The notes under the pieces were generated by a model. That model saw only the letters and a list, made by a program, of their open reading frames with translations. It made no database searches and was not told the origin of the DNA. This document shows positions 1 through 11,004 of a stretch of 64,000 bases of DNA, one piece after another; the first letter of the stretch is position 1, and each line of letters starts with the position of its first letter. Origin of the DNA: Platanthera guangdongensis. Taxonomy: Eukaryota; Streptophyta; Magnoliopsida; Asparagales; Orchidaceae. The position numbers and the translations under genes are program-made. Location: contig CM077167.1 of NCBI GenBank assembly GCA_039583875.1, positions 148,011,010 to 148,075,009 of the forward strand, in the 5' to 3' direction.

Positions 1-322
1 CGCGCGAGACATAGATGTTGGTCAGTCTCACTTATGATGGCCTGGGGGTCTGTCCCATCTATTACAGTATCGGCATCGACCTCGGCAGAGAGGCGAGTGC
101 ATTCAATTTCCAACCAGTCAATGCGTCGATCGGTAGCTTCCTTCTCCTGTTCCATCTCGCGGATGACATGAGTGTATTTTCGAAACATCTGGGCCATCTG
201 GCGCTTCATCTCCAGAGGGTCCATAGGGTCACCCAGGTAGTCTTCGATCTCATATGGGTGAGGAATAGGCGAGAGGGAAGACGACGTGGGGGAATCCTCA
301 GTACCCGTATCAAACTAGATAC
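1..322 (-). CDS. Element B antisense gene, downstream exon (partial)
   Basis: On the minus strand this stretch is open and protein-like. It holds an acidic, Ser/Pro-rich segment, then a charged helical segment (MKRQMAQMFRKY, then REMEQEKEATDRRIDWLEIE) with heptad-like spacing that suggests a coiled coil, and it continues off the left edge. It is the continuation of the minus-strand gene at 12857-13165, because both flank the Copia A insertion and share the GTGTG duplication. A splice-acceptor-like T-run plus TATACAG ends at 323 on the minus strand, so the coding part may begin here as a second exon. Family not recognised. The antisense ORFs of Tat-lineage gypsy elements are the closest known architecture, but that is inference. 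Confidence 0.4.
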
Positions 323-425
323 CTGTATAACAAAAAAAGTGGAAGATCATAATGAAGGCTGGTCTCGCAAGAAGGCTAGCCCAGCGGTCTCGAATGTACC
401 TAATAGGGGAATAGGAATCTGTGTG

Positions 426-2073
426 TGAAAGAATTGGTTTCAAGATGACCTAAACACATAGAGGGGGGTGAATAGGTACAATTCTTTTTTATTGCTTAGG
501 CAGACAAATTTATAACAATAAGACCTGTTATGCACACTGTCACAGCACAGATAAAACTAAACACAGCACACACAGAATAAACATAGTTTTATAGTGGTTC
601 CCCAAGTGATGGGTACATCGACTTTCCCACTCCGCCTATCTAGCAGTATACTAGATTCGGCCTAACTTCCTTCTTCCTTCTCAGATCCTTAGATCTTAAA
701 ACTCAGAACCTTGAATGGTTCCTAGAACTCAGACTTCAGCAAGTCCTACAGCTCAGATTCTCTCAAAGAATCCTACCTCAGAGTGACTCCACACTCCTAC
801 AACTCAGGCACACATGCCCTACCTCAGCCTCTTCCACAGGCCTATAACTCAGAGATTTTAATCCCCTACCTCAGTCACTCAGCCTTACCTCAGTCTTTAT
901 AATTTAGGCTTACAACTCAGATCTATAATAGATCCTACAGTAAATTGATATTAGAAAAGAATAAATCCTTCACCCAGGTAGAGAGAGAAAGGGATGAAGG
1001 TTTCTTGATTAGTTCTTGATGGAACGGATAACTTAGAATCAACCTGTCTTAGCTTCTTCAAAGCTTCTTGAATTTGAACAAAGTAGGGTTGATCTTTTTG
1101 TGAAGTGGAGTGGATCCTCAATCCAGCTTCCTTCTTCTTTTCAGAATTAAATCTGAATTCTTCTTGCAGACTTGTTCAGGATCTGCTAGAGACTTGATGA
1201 CTTCTGGATGAAGACTTCTCTTCTTCTTCTTAGATTGGTTCTGTCTTTTATGCTTCAAGCTCTCTGTTTATCTGATGATAGAACATGTCTTTATATAGGC
1301 TTCATACAAGGTTACCAGCTGATCTGGTTTATAACAACCTTCTGACAGCACTAACAGATGCAACAGCCTTGTTGGTCATGACAGCTTTCAAGTCAGCAGT
1401 TACTTCATTATACTTTATCTCAGTCAGCAAAGTGTCAAGACATTCCTTTAAATGTGTCGACACAAATAGACTATGTATCGACACAATCCTTGGTGATGTC
1501 GACACAGCTCCCATAATGTCGACACAACACACTTTAATCTTCTTGACACAGCTCCTGTAAAATGTGTCGACACAAGTCCTGTGTGTCGACACAATCACTT
1601 CTTGTCTTGACATAGTTGACTTCAACAAAACATTCTGTTGTGTGTTGACACATGTCCTGTGTGTCGACACAGTTGTTGTCGACTGAGCTTTTTGTGTGTC
1701 GACACAGTTGTTGTCGACTGAGCTTTCTGTGTGTCGACACAAGTCCTATGTGTCGACACAAGTCCTGTGTGTCGACACAGTTGTTGTCGACTGAGCTTTT
1801 TGTGTGTCGACACAAGTCCTATATATCGACACAGTTGTTGTCGACTGAGCTTTCTGTGTGTCGCCACAAACTGACTCCTGGTGTCGACACAGCCTTTCTC
1901 ATGTGTCGACACAATGCTTCTCAAGTGTCGACACTTGTACTTAGAAAATTTTTCTTGCAATTTCTTAACCTGCACAATGAAACTCAAAACACCATAAAAT
2001 ACACATTGATGAATATCATTGAGTTAGGTGAGGCTTCTCCAAATATGGTACACATTTTCCAATATACCCACCA
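426..2073 (-). repeat. Copia A 3' LTR
   Basis: Starts TGAAAGAATTGG on the plus strand and ends TACCCACCA, so on the element strand it runs TGGTGGGTA...CTTTCA. It matches 11005-12690 throughout. A TATA box for the element strand lies at about 1289-1301 (CCTATATAAAGAC on minus). The U3 side holds the GTGTCGACAC palindrome array. The R/U5 side (about 690-930) holds some twenty short repeats of the type CCTACCTCAG / ACAACTCAG. Apparent ORFs inside it are translations of these repeats. Confidence 0.93.
1437..1940 (-). repeat. GTGTCGACAC palindrome array in Copia A 3' LTR
   Basis: The perfect 12-bp palindrome TGTGTCGACACA or its 8-10 bp core occurs more than a dozen times in about 500 bp, interleaved with a TTGTCGACTGAGC unit. 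Spacing is irregular, around 18-36 bp. The array lies upstream of the LTR TATA box on the element strand, which is the U3 enhancer position. The same array recurs in the 5' LTR (about 12010-12550) and inside the element at 5081-5530. Confidence 0.9.
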
Positions 2074-2087
2074 ATCTCCCCCTATTT
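2074..2087 (-). promoter_or_regulatory. Copia A polypurine tract
   Basis: On the minus strand this reads AAATAGGGGGAGAT directly before the LTR start TGG. It would prime plus-strand DNA synthesis. The A(T)AGGGGGAG core is the same as in Copia G. PPT-like CTAGGGGGAGC and CAGGGGGAGC copies also lie inside ORF3 near 4105-4158 on the same strand. Positions 2088-2328, between the tract and ORF3, hold no recognisable gene. Confidence 0.85.
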
Positions 2088-2328
2088 GCAAAAGTCATAA
2101 CCCTTAGTCAATGATATACATCACTTATAATAAAACACTCATTATGATGTATATAAAATAAAATATTTCTCAGACAAGGTAATTCATAGACAGAAACAAA
2201 ATACTATATCAACACAAGGTATAATAACATGTAATGAACAAGAATCAAAGTTTTGTTGAATTACAAAGGTGTTTAACATTCAAATGATTACATAGATTTA
2301 CACATTGTTAAAATCTAACAAAACTATC

Positions 2329-5038
2329 TTAAGTCTGATCAGGCTCCTTGATCACTATTCCTTTGTCAGATAGAACCCTTGCTTGTACACTGATTCCAGT
2401 GTCTTCAGTTGGCTTCTTTCCTTTAAGATCTTTCTTCTTAAGCTCTTCAACCTTGGTCTTCTGCCTTTCAAAATAATGGTAATGCTTAGGGAAGTATTTA
2501 CTTGGCTCCATAACAGTAGCAGGTACCTTCCCAGCTTTTTGATCTCTTTTGAACTGATATATGACATCTTGCCTCTGTTGATACTTGTTCCACTCTAGTT
2601 CAGAATACCACTTGCCTCTATCATGCATTTTATCTTTCACAGCTTGCCAGGCAGTGAGTATTATGTTCCTTGAAGTGGGACTCAATCTTTCAAAATCTGA
2701 CTTTGATTCAGCCTGCTCTCTAAATTTTTTCTTGGAAAGTTGAGCTTCTTTCTCTCTCTTTAATGCAGCCTTAGACATTTCCACTTTCTCAATTATAACA
2801 TTCTTGGCAGCCTCTGGAGGGCTATACATTTGTTAAACCAATTGTTGAATTCCCTCAAAGTTAGAAGGGGGGTATATGATTTGAGCTACCTCCTGCTGAC
2901 CCCCTTCATTTCCTGCAGCTTGAATGCCTGACTCAGCTGTATTCTCATCATCACACAAGGGTTGATATCCAAGAGTGGCTCTGATAGAATTAGTTATTTA
3001 TTTGTCATGATCAGAGCTTGCAGTGACTAACAACCTCTCCCCCTTTATGACTTCTCTCTCAACATGATCCCTGAGATCATCCTTCTGGAACCTTATCTGA
3101 TTAGCTAGATAATTCGTTCCTTCCTTGTAGAATGCTCTAAACTTCAGCAGCTGATTAGAAATTATCTTTTGAGATTCTTGAATAGCAATGCTAACATCTG
3201 TCAATTTTTCTTTGAGAAGTGTATCAAACTCAGTCTTGTCTTTAGCAATGTTTGCAGTTAAAGCAGTTGATGTACTCTGAAGTTCTGTGACAATCACATT
3301 ATGAGATTCAGTAAGATTATCATTCATTTTAATTTGATTTTCTAGGACATATCCTTGCTTTACCACTATATCATCAATCTGTGTCCTTGCCTCTTGTTGC
3401 TGCTTGGCTAGATAAACTACAACATTACCTCTCTTATGGAAGCAATCTGTCATCTCCTTCTTATTCTGATTGACTTCAAATCTGATTGTTTCAATGTCTT
3501 GAGCCAAAGTAAACTGGAGGTCTTTGTGACTTTCATCTATATATTTCTCCATGGTTGCTCTTTGTTCATCCAGTTTAACTTGCATAGCCACCAACAGTGA
3601 ACTGTAGTCAACTGCTGGGGCTGGTTGTTGAGTGACTCTTTGCAAAGCCCTCTTATAGCTTAAGCTCTTCTTCTTGACAACCATAAGTTTCCTTTTCTTG
3701 GCTTTGGAGGCCTCATCATCTTCAAAAGCTAAGGAACTGTCTATATCAACTGGCTCTTTAGGACTAGAGGGCAGCTCCTTCTCAGACCTAGGCAACCCCC
3801 CTCAGTCCTTGCCTCTTGAATATCAGGAAATAACTCTTCAAGAGTGAATTCTTGTTGAGTTTGTACAGGTGGAACATCTGTATCTTGTACAATTAATGGG
3901 GCATCATCTAAGACAGATGTGTCTTCCATTATTATATCTTGTGCAGGGATGTTGTCATGGTTTGTCTGTTCAACATCAGTTAGATGCACAGTTAGTGTAT
4001 CAGGCTCAATAGTTATAGTTGCTTGATTAATATCATGGATTACCTCAATTAGATGCACAGTTAGTGTATACTTTCCAGTGCAGCTGGATCTTTCTCTTGA
4101 TGAGGCTCCCCCTAGAATTGATCCAGGAGGATGGTGCTATCAGGTAGTTGCTCCCCCTGCACTTGACCAACATCTTTTATATTGTCTGGAGTAGGTGATT
4201 TCCTTGCAGATTTTGGTTGTTCTTCATCTGAACAGAAGGTCACTTGTTCTTCTGAATCACTAGAAAATTCAAGTTTCCTGGGGGTTTGTTTCTTCTTTTT
4301 TTGAGGTAGTTGTTTTTGTGGAGTAGGAATATCTTTTGTTATCACCCTTTCCCATCTGGAGAGTATTCTTAAATCCATCCATCTCATGTGGTTGATCTTA
4401 GATCCTGCTGTCTGGTGCATCACTTCAGGTATAGTCTCAGCCAAATATAGGCTTAGTATTCTCACTAGGTTTGGTTTCTTGAAGCTTTCTTTTATCTTCT
4501 CAAATATTACTGCAGACCAGTTAGTGTTGATCCTGAAGATGACTCTGGTCATGAGGCTAAACATGTAGGAAGATATCCTATCATGACCTCCTGGTTTGCA
4601 TAGAATCACTTTTCCAACTATTTCAGAAAGAAATTTTCCTTGGGAGTTCATCCCCTTTCTATTCATAGAAGATCCAATCTTGGTGATGGGATCCAGTCCA
4701 CATCATTGGCGAGCTTCCCTGGTCTTGGAAGATGCAACCTCATCTTCTTCTTGAACTCTGGGCAGGTGTAGAGTCTTTCTTAAACTCTTCAAGGTGAGTT
4801 TGACCTTTGTGCCTTGAACTGAGGACCTAATCTTTAGTCCTGTTGAATCCAGAGATGCTGCTGTATAAAATTCAAGGATCTCCTTCTTCCAAATCTTTGT
4901 CGGTTCTGGCACCAGGTATTCTAATCCATTGACTGTGATTAGGGTAATCACAGCTTTGATTTCGGGTTCCGCACTGTCAAAGGCATTACAAACGAGTTCA
5001 TAGCCCTCGTTAATATTGTTGTCTTGTTTGGGCGCAAT
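2329..5038 (-). pseudogene. Copia A ORF3 (extra ORF after pol), decayed
   Basis: Minus-strand pieces at 4951-4703, 4666-4112, 4058-3741, 3795-2998 and 2829-2329 together parallel ORF3 of Copia G (35198-37584). Shared landmarks, in order, are an N-terminal domain with MNSQGKFL versus MNAEGKFL and MRWMDLRILSRWE versus ISSIQRWDL, an acidic/Pro-rich linker, a long coiled coil (about 3640-3000), a VIKGERLL-type motif, and a C-terminal domain with PTSRNIIL and PSKYFPKHYHYFERQ. The expected start codon appears changed to ATT at 5036-5038. Stops and frame changes break it. Position after pol matches the 'envelope-like' ORF of Sireviruses, but I see no signal peptide or convincing membrane segment. 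The function is unknown. Confidence 0.75.
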
Positions 5039-5080
5039 TGGGAATGAGAGAAATTTTGGATTAGGAAGAGGGAAGAAGTT

Positions 5081-5530
5081 GTCGACACAAGGATTTTATC
5101 TCGAGAATTTGGAGAGCGTGTCGACAGGGTTTGTTTTCGGCCTATTTATATGTTTCGAAACACAGAAGGTCAAAAGGCGCGTTGAAATACACTTAATGTG
5201 TCAACACTGTTGAGACGGTGTCGACACAGACTACTAAGGTCTCGACAGAGGTATTTACTACTATGTGTTGACACCAAATTGAGTGTCGACACAACTTTCT
5301 TGATGTGTCGACACAATTTACTTCATGTGTCGACACCAAACTAAGTGTCAGAAATTCTCTGTGTCGACACCAAATTCTAAGTGTCGACACAACTTTCTAG
5401 ATGTGTCGACACAACTTTCTTGAAGTGTTGACACCAACTACTAAGTGCTGACACAGACTTCTTTACGTGTCGACACAGACTTCTTTATGTGTCGACACAG
5501 ATTTCTTTATGTATCGACATAGAATTACTT
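5081..5530 (-). promoter_or_regulatory. Internal palindrome array and TATA box upstream of Copia A ORF3
   Basis: Between the end of pol (5550) and ORF3 there are about nine or ten perfect GTCGACAC/GTGTCGAC units plus degenerate ones, using the same core as the LTR array of this element. On the element strand the main array (about 5520-5215) is followed by a strong TATA box, TATAAATAGG, at 5150-5141, about 100 bp before the ORF3 start. The order array-TATA-transcript copies that of the LTR. Inference: an internal, LTR-derived promoter for ORF3. Confidence 0.6.
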
Positions 5531-5549
5531 AGTCAAATTTGTCATTATA

Positions 5550-8500
5550 TTATATGTTCAGCATTCTTAATTCAATTTTGAAATTATTGAATTTAGTTTC
5601 ATATAGTGGTTTGGTGAACATGTCAGCAATTTGATAATTAGTATTGAGAAACTCTAAACATATATCTTCTTTTTCTACATGATCTCTAATGAAGTGAAAT
5701 CTGATTTCTATATGCTTAATTCTGCTATGTGAAACATGATTTTTAGCAATAGAAATAACACTTGTAGAATCACAAAATAATGGAGTTCTACTTACCTTGA
5801 GACCATAGTCTTCAAGTTGATGTTGAATCCATAATAGCTGAGCACAGCAGCTGCCTGCAGCAACATATTCTGACTCAGCAGTGGATATTGTCATACTAGT
5901 CTGCTTTTTACTGCTCCAGGACACCAATCTTCCACCTAAAAACTTACATGTGCCAGTTGTGCTTTTCCTATCTACTTTGCATCCTGCAAAGTCTGCATCT
6001 GAATAACCTGTCAGTAGAAAGTCTCTATTCTTAGGGTACCAAAGACCAATATTAGGTGTTCCCTTGAGATATCTCAAAATTCTTTTAACTGAAGTATAAT
6101 GAGATTCTTTAGGGCTTGCTTGATACCTAGCACAGACATATATAACATACATGATGTTTGGTCTACTGGTAGTTAAGTATAAAATGGAGTCAAGTATCCC
6201 TCTATACAAAGACTCATCTACAGGTTTTCATGCATCATCTTTGCCTATAGGCATACTTGACCCCATAGGATTTCTCATGGTGGAGGATGACTCCATACCA
6301 TATTTCTTTATTAACTCCTCGGTGAACTTAGACTAGGATATGGACAAGCCATCATCAGTCTGTCTAACTTGGAGTCCCAAGAAGAATTTAAGCTCACTCA
6401 TACTACTCATCTCAAACTTCCCTTTCATAAGTTTTGCAAACTTCCTACAAAGGTTGTTTTCTGTTGATCCAAAGATAATGTCATCAACATATATCTAGAC
6501 TAGGATGATCTTGCCTTTTGATTCCCTAAGGAATAGAGTCTTGTCTATTTTCCCCCTTGAGAATTTGTTCTCAATGAGAAAGGTAGACAAAGTTTCATGC
6601 CAAGCCCTAGGAGCTTGTTTCAGTCCATATAGGGCTTTCTTAAGACTATAAACATAATTAGGATAAAGTGGATCTACAAAACCTAAGGGCTGTTCAACAT
6701 AGACTTCCTCTTTTAAGTTACCATTTAGAAATGTTGACTTGACATCCATTTGAAATACCTTGAACCCCTGGTAAGCTGCATAGGCAAGGAATATCCTTAT
6801 TGCTTCCAATCTTGCCACTGGAGCAAATGTCTGATCAAAGTATATTCCTTCTTCCTGTCTATAGCCCTTGGCTAATCTTGCTTTGTTCTTGACTATGATT
6901 CCATTTTCATCTAGTTTGTTCATGTAGATCCACTTTGTCTCAATCACATTGTGAATCTTTGGTTTTTGGACCAGCTTCCATACTTTACATCTCCTAAATT
7001 GATTCATCTCCTCCTGCATTTCATCAATCCAGTTTGAATCTTATATGGCTTCTTCAAATCTTTTGGGTTCCAACTGAGACAGGAAGCTTGAACAAAGAAA
7101 TGTGTTCATGTTCTTGCTTCTGGTTTGAACACCATGTCTTGGATCACCAATGGTTTGGTGTGCTGGATGATCCTTTAGATGTCTTATTACTGGAGGCAAT
7201 CCTTCTACAGTTTGAACTTCTCCATTCTCCCCATCATGCTGTACTTCATTATCTTCATCAGCAACTTGTGAGTCTTGTACTCCCCTTGGACAGTAACTAA
7301 TATTTTCCTCATTCTGCCTTGTAGTTTGGTCTTCACTAACAGTTAGCATGTCCATCTTTTCTTTTAAAGCTGTAGAGCTATAAGAATTGCTAGACAGTTC
7401 ATAATTAATTATCTTAGATTCATCAAATACTACATGAACAGATTCTTCTACAACTTGTGTAGTCAAGTTGTAGAACATGTATGCTCTACTACAGTTGTTG
7501 TACCCAACAAATATCCCATCTTGGGATTTGGCAGCAAACTTAGTTAGGTAAGTCTTGTGATTGTTAAGTATATAGCACTTGCTACCAAAGATCCTAAAAT
7601 AGGATATATTTGGTTTTCTGCCTTCCATAATCTCATAGGATGTCTTTTTGTGGCTTTTGGTGATGGAAGCTCTATTGAGAACATGACATACAGTATTTAT
7701 TGCCTCAACCCAGAAATATTATGGGAGAGAAGTGTCACTCAGTAGTGTTCTTCTAGCCTCAATAAGTGTCATATTCTTTCTTTCAGCAATACCATTTTGC
7801 TAAGGAGTTCTAGGTGAGGAGAATTCTTGATGAATCCCTAGTTCTTCACAAAACTTTGTCATACTTTCATACTGAAATTCAGTTTCATGGTCACTTCTGA
7901 TTTTGACCACTGAATAGTTAAGTTCATCCTGAATTTGTTTAACAAAATTGTGGAAGATAGTTGGGGTTTCAGATTTCTGCCTCAGGAAGAAAACCCAAGT
8001 AAATCTAGAATAGTCATCCACAATCACAAAGGTATAGACTTTCCTACCTAGACTATGAACTGGCATAGGACCAAATAGATCCATATACAAGAGGTACAAA
8101 CACCTCACTGAGTCTTTAGTATCAAGACTGTGAAAGGAGGATTTGGTCTGCTTGCCTTTTTGACAAGCTGAACATATACCACCCTTAATGCACTTGACTT
8201 GAGGACCATTCCTCACTAACTCTTTACTAAAGAGTTGTCCAATAGTCTTGTAGTTAAGATGAGCTAGCCTTTTGTGTCATTTGACACAATGAGAGGCTTT
8301 CTCATCAGCAATAAGACAAGTAGGAGAATCATTATTCTCACTCACAAAATTTAAGCAATAAACATTTCCTTTTCTATAACCAGACAAGATGACCTTCTGA
8401 TCACTTGTCCTTTTAATCTGACACCCATGCTTAATAAATGAAGTGTCATAACTAAGATCACTCAGTTGGCTTATGCTTATTAGGTTATGTTTCAGACCCT

Positions 8501-8720
8501 TCACATAAGCCACTTGAGTGATAGTGATGGAAATATTAGAAATATTACCAAACCCTTTGATGATCCTTTTTTCAGATCCACCAAAGATCACTTTGGGTCC
8601 ATTCTCTATAAGAGTGCAGTCCTTTAGCATTCTTCTTGTTCCAGTCATGTGCTTGGAACATCCACTGTCCAAATATCATATAGGGGTATGATCACTTGGA
8701 CTCACCTGCATAAAATAAAA
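5550..8720 (-). pseudogene. pol: Copia A pol (PR-INT-RT-RNase H), decayed
   Basis: The minus-strand domains are in copia order. Protease is at about 8690-8560, with the DSGCSKHMTG active-site motif. GAG-pre-integrase with HHCC zinc residues is at about 8300-8150. The integrase core is at 8100-7700 (MDLFGP, SSPRTP then a stop in place of Gln). Reverse transcriptase is at 7040-6335, with YVDD at 6491-6480. RNase H is at 6210-5550, with [18 protein letters not shown]. Nonsense codons separate the pieces: before YLDSGC, at 8217-8276, at 7797-7799, around 7020-7040, at 6492-6494 and near 6335. It ends MLNI-stop, like the MLNKED end of Copia G. It cannot give a full protein. Confidence 0.9.
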
Positions 8721-10924
8721 TTACTTAACCTTAGAACCCCAATAATTATTGGGTCCTAGGTTCAGGTTAGACTGAAACCTGTCAAACTTACCAAGCAGGC
8801 TCTTTGACAGGTAAGCTGACATTCTTCTTGACAGTTGTTTTGTGCCAACAATCAATGGCATAATGGCCCACCTTACCACAACACCAGCACTCATATCTAT
8901 TATATCTTCTTTTCAATACAGTTTTAACATCATTGCTGTCAGCAGTCTTTAAAACTGTTGGTTGAGTGGTTCTATTCTTTGAGAGCTGGGGCTGGAGCAT
9001 CAACCATTGATAATTCATGATGACCATGTGTGATCTCGTGATCATATCTATTAGTTGGCTGCCACACTTTTCTGAAGGAAATGGGGTGTTTGAAGGCTAG
9101 TGGCTGAACTGGGGCTTTGTCTTTTCTTTTGGAATTGGCAGCCATTGTATTTCCCTTAAAGCCTAATCCTGTATTACCCTTTTGGGGAGTAAAGTCATCA
9201 ATTAAGGGTAAGACTGATTTTGGCTCAGATAATTTAGCCACCAGATCCTTCTCTCTCTGAAGTTTGACTTCCAGACTTTTGATTTAATCATTCTTGAATG
9301 TAATTGTACCCATCTGAATAACAGTTATGTTTTTTCAGTTTGGCAACTTCATTTATCTTTAGATCCAGCATTTTTTCTGAATCTAATGCAGCCATATTAA
9401 GAGATGCAATTTCCTTAGTTTGACTTTTAACAAGGTTCCTGCTTTTCTTAAGTGCTTTCAACAAATCACCATATTTATCAATGAGTTGATGAACATCCCC
9501 TTCAGATTCAGATCCATCCACATCTCTTGATGCATATGCTTTTGATTCTGATCCAGTGTAATAATCAGAACCTGATGGTATATTGTTTACCTTACTGGGA
9601 CCAGGCTGATCCTGGCACTGATCTTCATCAGTCATAGCCATCAGTCCTTTACAATGAGGATCTGCAATCCCATTGATAGAGTCCATTATTTCCAAGAATT
9701 TTGTCTCTTCTGAATCCTCTTTAGTTGTAAATAATCCAATATATGCTTCTGCTTCACCTTCAACTTCAGAATCTGATGATGAGGAGTCTGTCCAGCTTTT
9801 CTCCTTCTTTCCTACAAAGGTTTCTCCTTTTTTCCCTTATATTGCAATTTCTTCTTGTCATTTGATTCCTTTCTTTTGCCAGGACAGTCAACAACTACAT
9901 GTCCAGGCCTGTTGCAACAATAGTAAACAATCTTAGTAGAAGATAATTTACTAGGTTTAGTGTCATACCTGTCCTTTCTTAAAGATTTCCTCTTCTGATA
10001 ATAATCCTCCTTGGACTGTGAGGATGATGGCTAGGATCTCCACTGTTTTTTCTTTAAGAATATTTGAAATTGCCTTGTGAAAGCAGCAAAGTACTCATCA
10101 GAATTATGGTTGTCTGATGTGTGATTGTCAGAACTTTCTGAGATAACTTCAGCAGCTTTCCTAGGAGGATATGGAGACATCCTCCTATCCTTTCTTAGGG
10201 CTTCAGCCTTGAAGGCCACTGAGTTTTCTCTGTATTCAGCCTTATTGCTTTTCTCTTCCTCTTTCCTGTCCATCAGATGCATTTGATATGATAGAAGTTT
10301 TCCAAATAGGGTAGGAGGAGAAATTTCTGCAAGTTTGGCCACTTCCCTGATGGCAAATATCTTGGTGTCCCAGTCTTTAGTTAGTAATCTAAGGAATTTA
10401 TCATTGAGCTCATATGTGCTAAAAACTCTTCCATATGACATCAGTTCATTTACTATTCTGAAAAACTTCTTGTAGCACACAGTTATTTTATATATTTTGG
10501 CTTGTCTAAAATTTTCATACTCCTGATTAAGCATAGACTTTTTGTCTTGTCTCACTTCTTCTGATCCCTCCATGTAGACAATCAAGGTGTCACACATCTC
10601 TTTGGAGGTCTTGCAGTGAATCAAGTTTTGGAAGGTTGAATCATCTATAGTACTGACTATTATATTCTGTGTTCTCTTATCCATAGTAGCTAAGATGATC
10701 ACATCCTTTGTCATTTAAGAATAATCTTTTTGAGTTCTGAGATTTGCATCAAGAACTGAGATTTTCATTGGAATGAAAGGCCCTTCTTTAACTGTAATAT
10801 AGATTCTTGGATCAGATGCTTCCATAAACAATCTGACTCTCTCCTTCCATATACCAAAAATTTCTTTCCTACAGATGGGTAACTTCATGGATCCAAATTT
10901 CTTGTGATTTTTTGCTGAACCCAT
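8721..10924 (-). pseudogene. gag: Copia A gag, decayed
   Basis: The minus-strand gag starts at 10924 with a UBN2-type copia gag domain (KERVRLFMEASDPRIY, QNLIHCKTSKEM). A TAA stop at 10717-10715 splits it in frame, and further stops lie near 10030 and 9287. Two zinc knuckles are visible: CCNRPGHVVVDC near 9925-9885 and CWCCGKVGHYAIDCW near 8900-8850. Between them is an acidic stretch and a likely coiled coil (about 9500-9290). Gag ends at TAA 8723-8721, in the same frame as the protease, five codons before a CAG. The homologous gag of Copia G is collinear. Confidence 0.88.
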
Positions 10925-10989
10925 TTTGTCTTAATGTTAACTGCCTTACAGATCTACTCAGACTGTTAAATCTATTTCTTGAGTAACCT

Positions 10990-11002
10990 GGCTCTGATAC
11001 CA
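10990..11002 (-). promoter_or_regulatory. Copia A primer binding site (tRNA-iMet)
   Basis: On the minus strand this reads TGGTATCAGAGCC, complementary to the 3' end of plant initiator Met-tRNA, two bases inside the 5' LTR. It primes minus-strand DNA synthesis. Confidence 0.92.
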
Positions 11003-11004
11003 CT

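Noticed and set aside
1329..2107. Several overlapping ORFs with Cys/His-rich repeats (CRHTKSSVDNNCVDTQ type) in the Copia A LTRs, also at 11913-12626 and 5193-5390
   Set aside because: They are translations of the TGTGTCGACACA palindrome array on both strands. Because the unit is self-complementary, the same peptide appears in both directions. No independent coding evidence.
8706..8729. A 24-nt intron at the Copia A gag-pol junction (AAG|GTTAAG...TATGCAG|G)
   Set aside because: Far below the minimum size of plant introns. The acceptor-like sequence may matter, but not with this donor.
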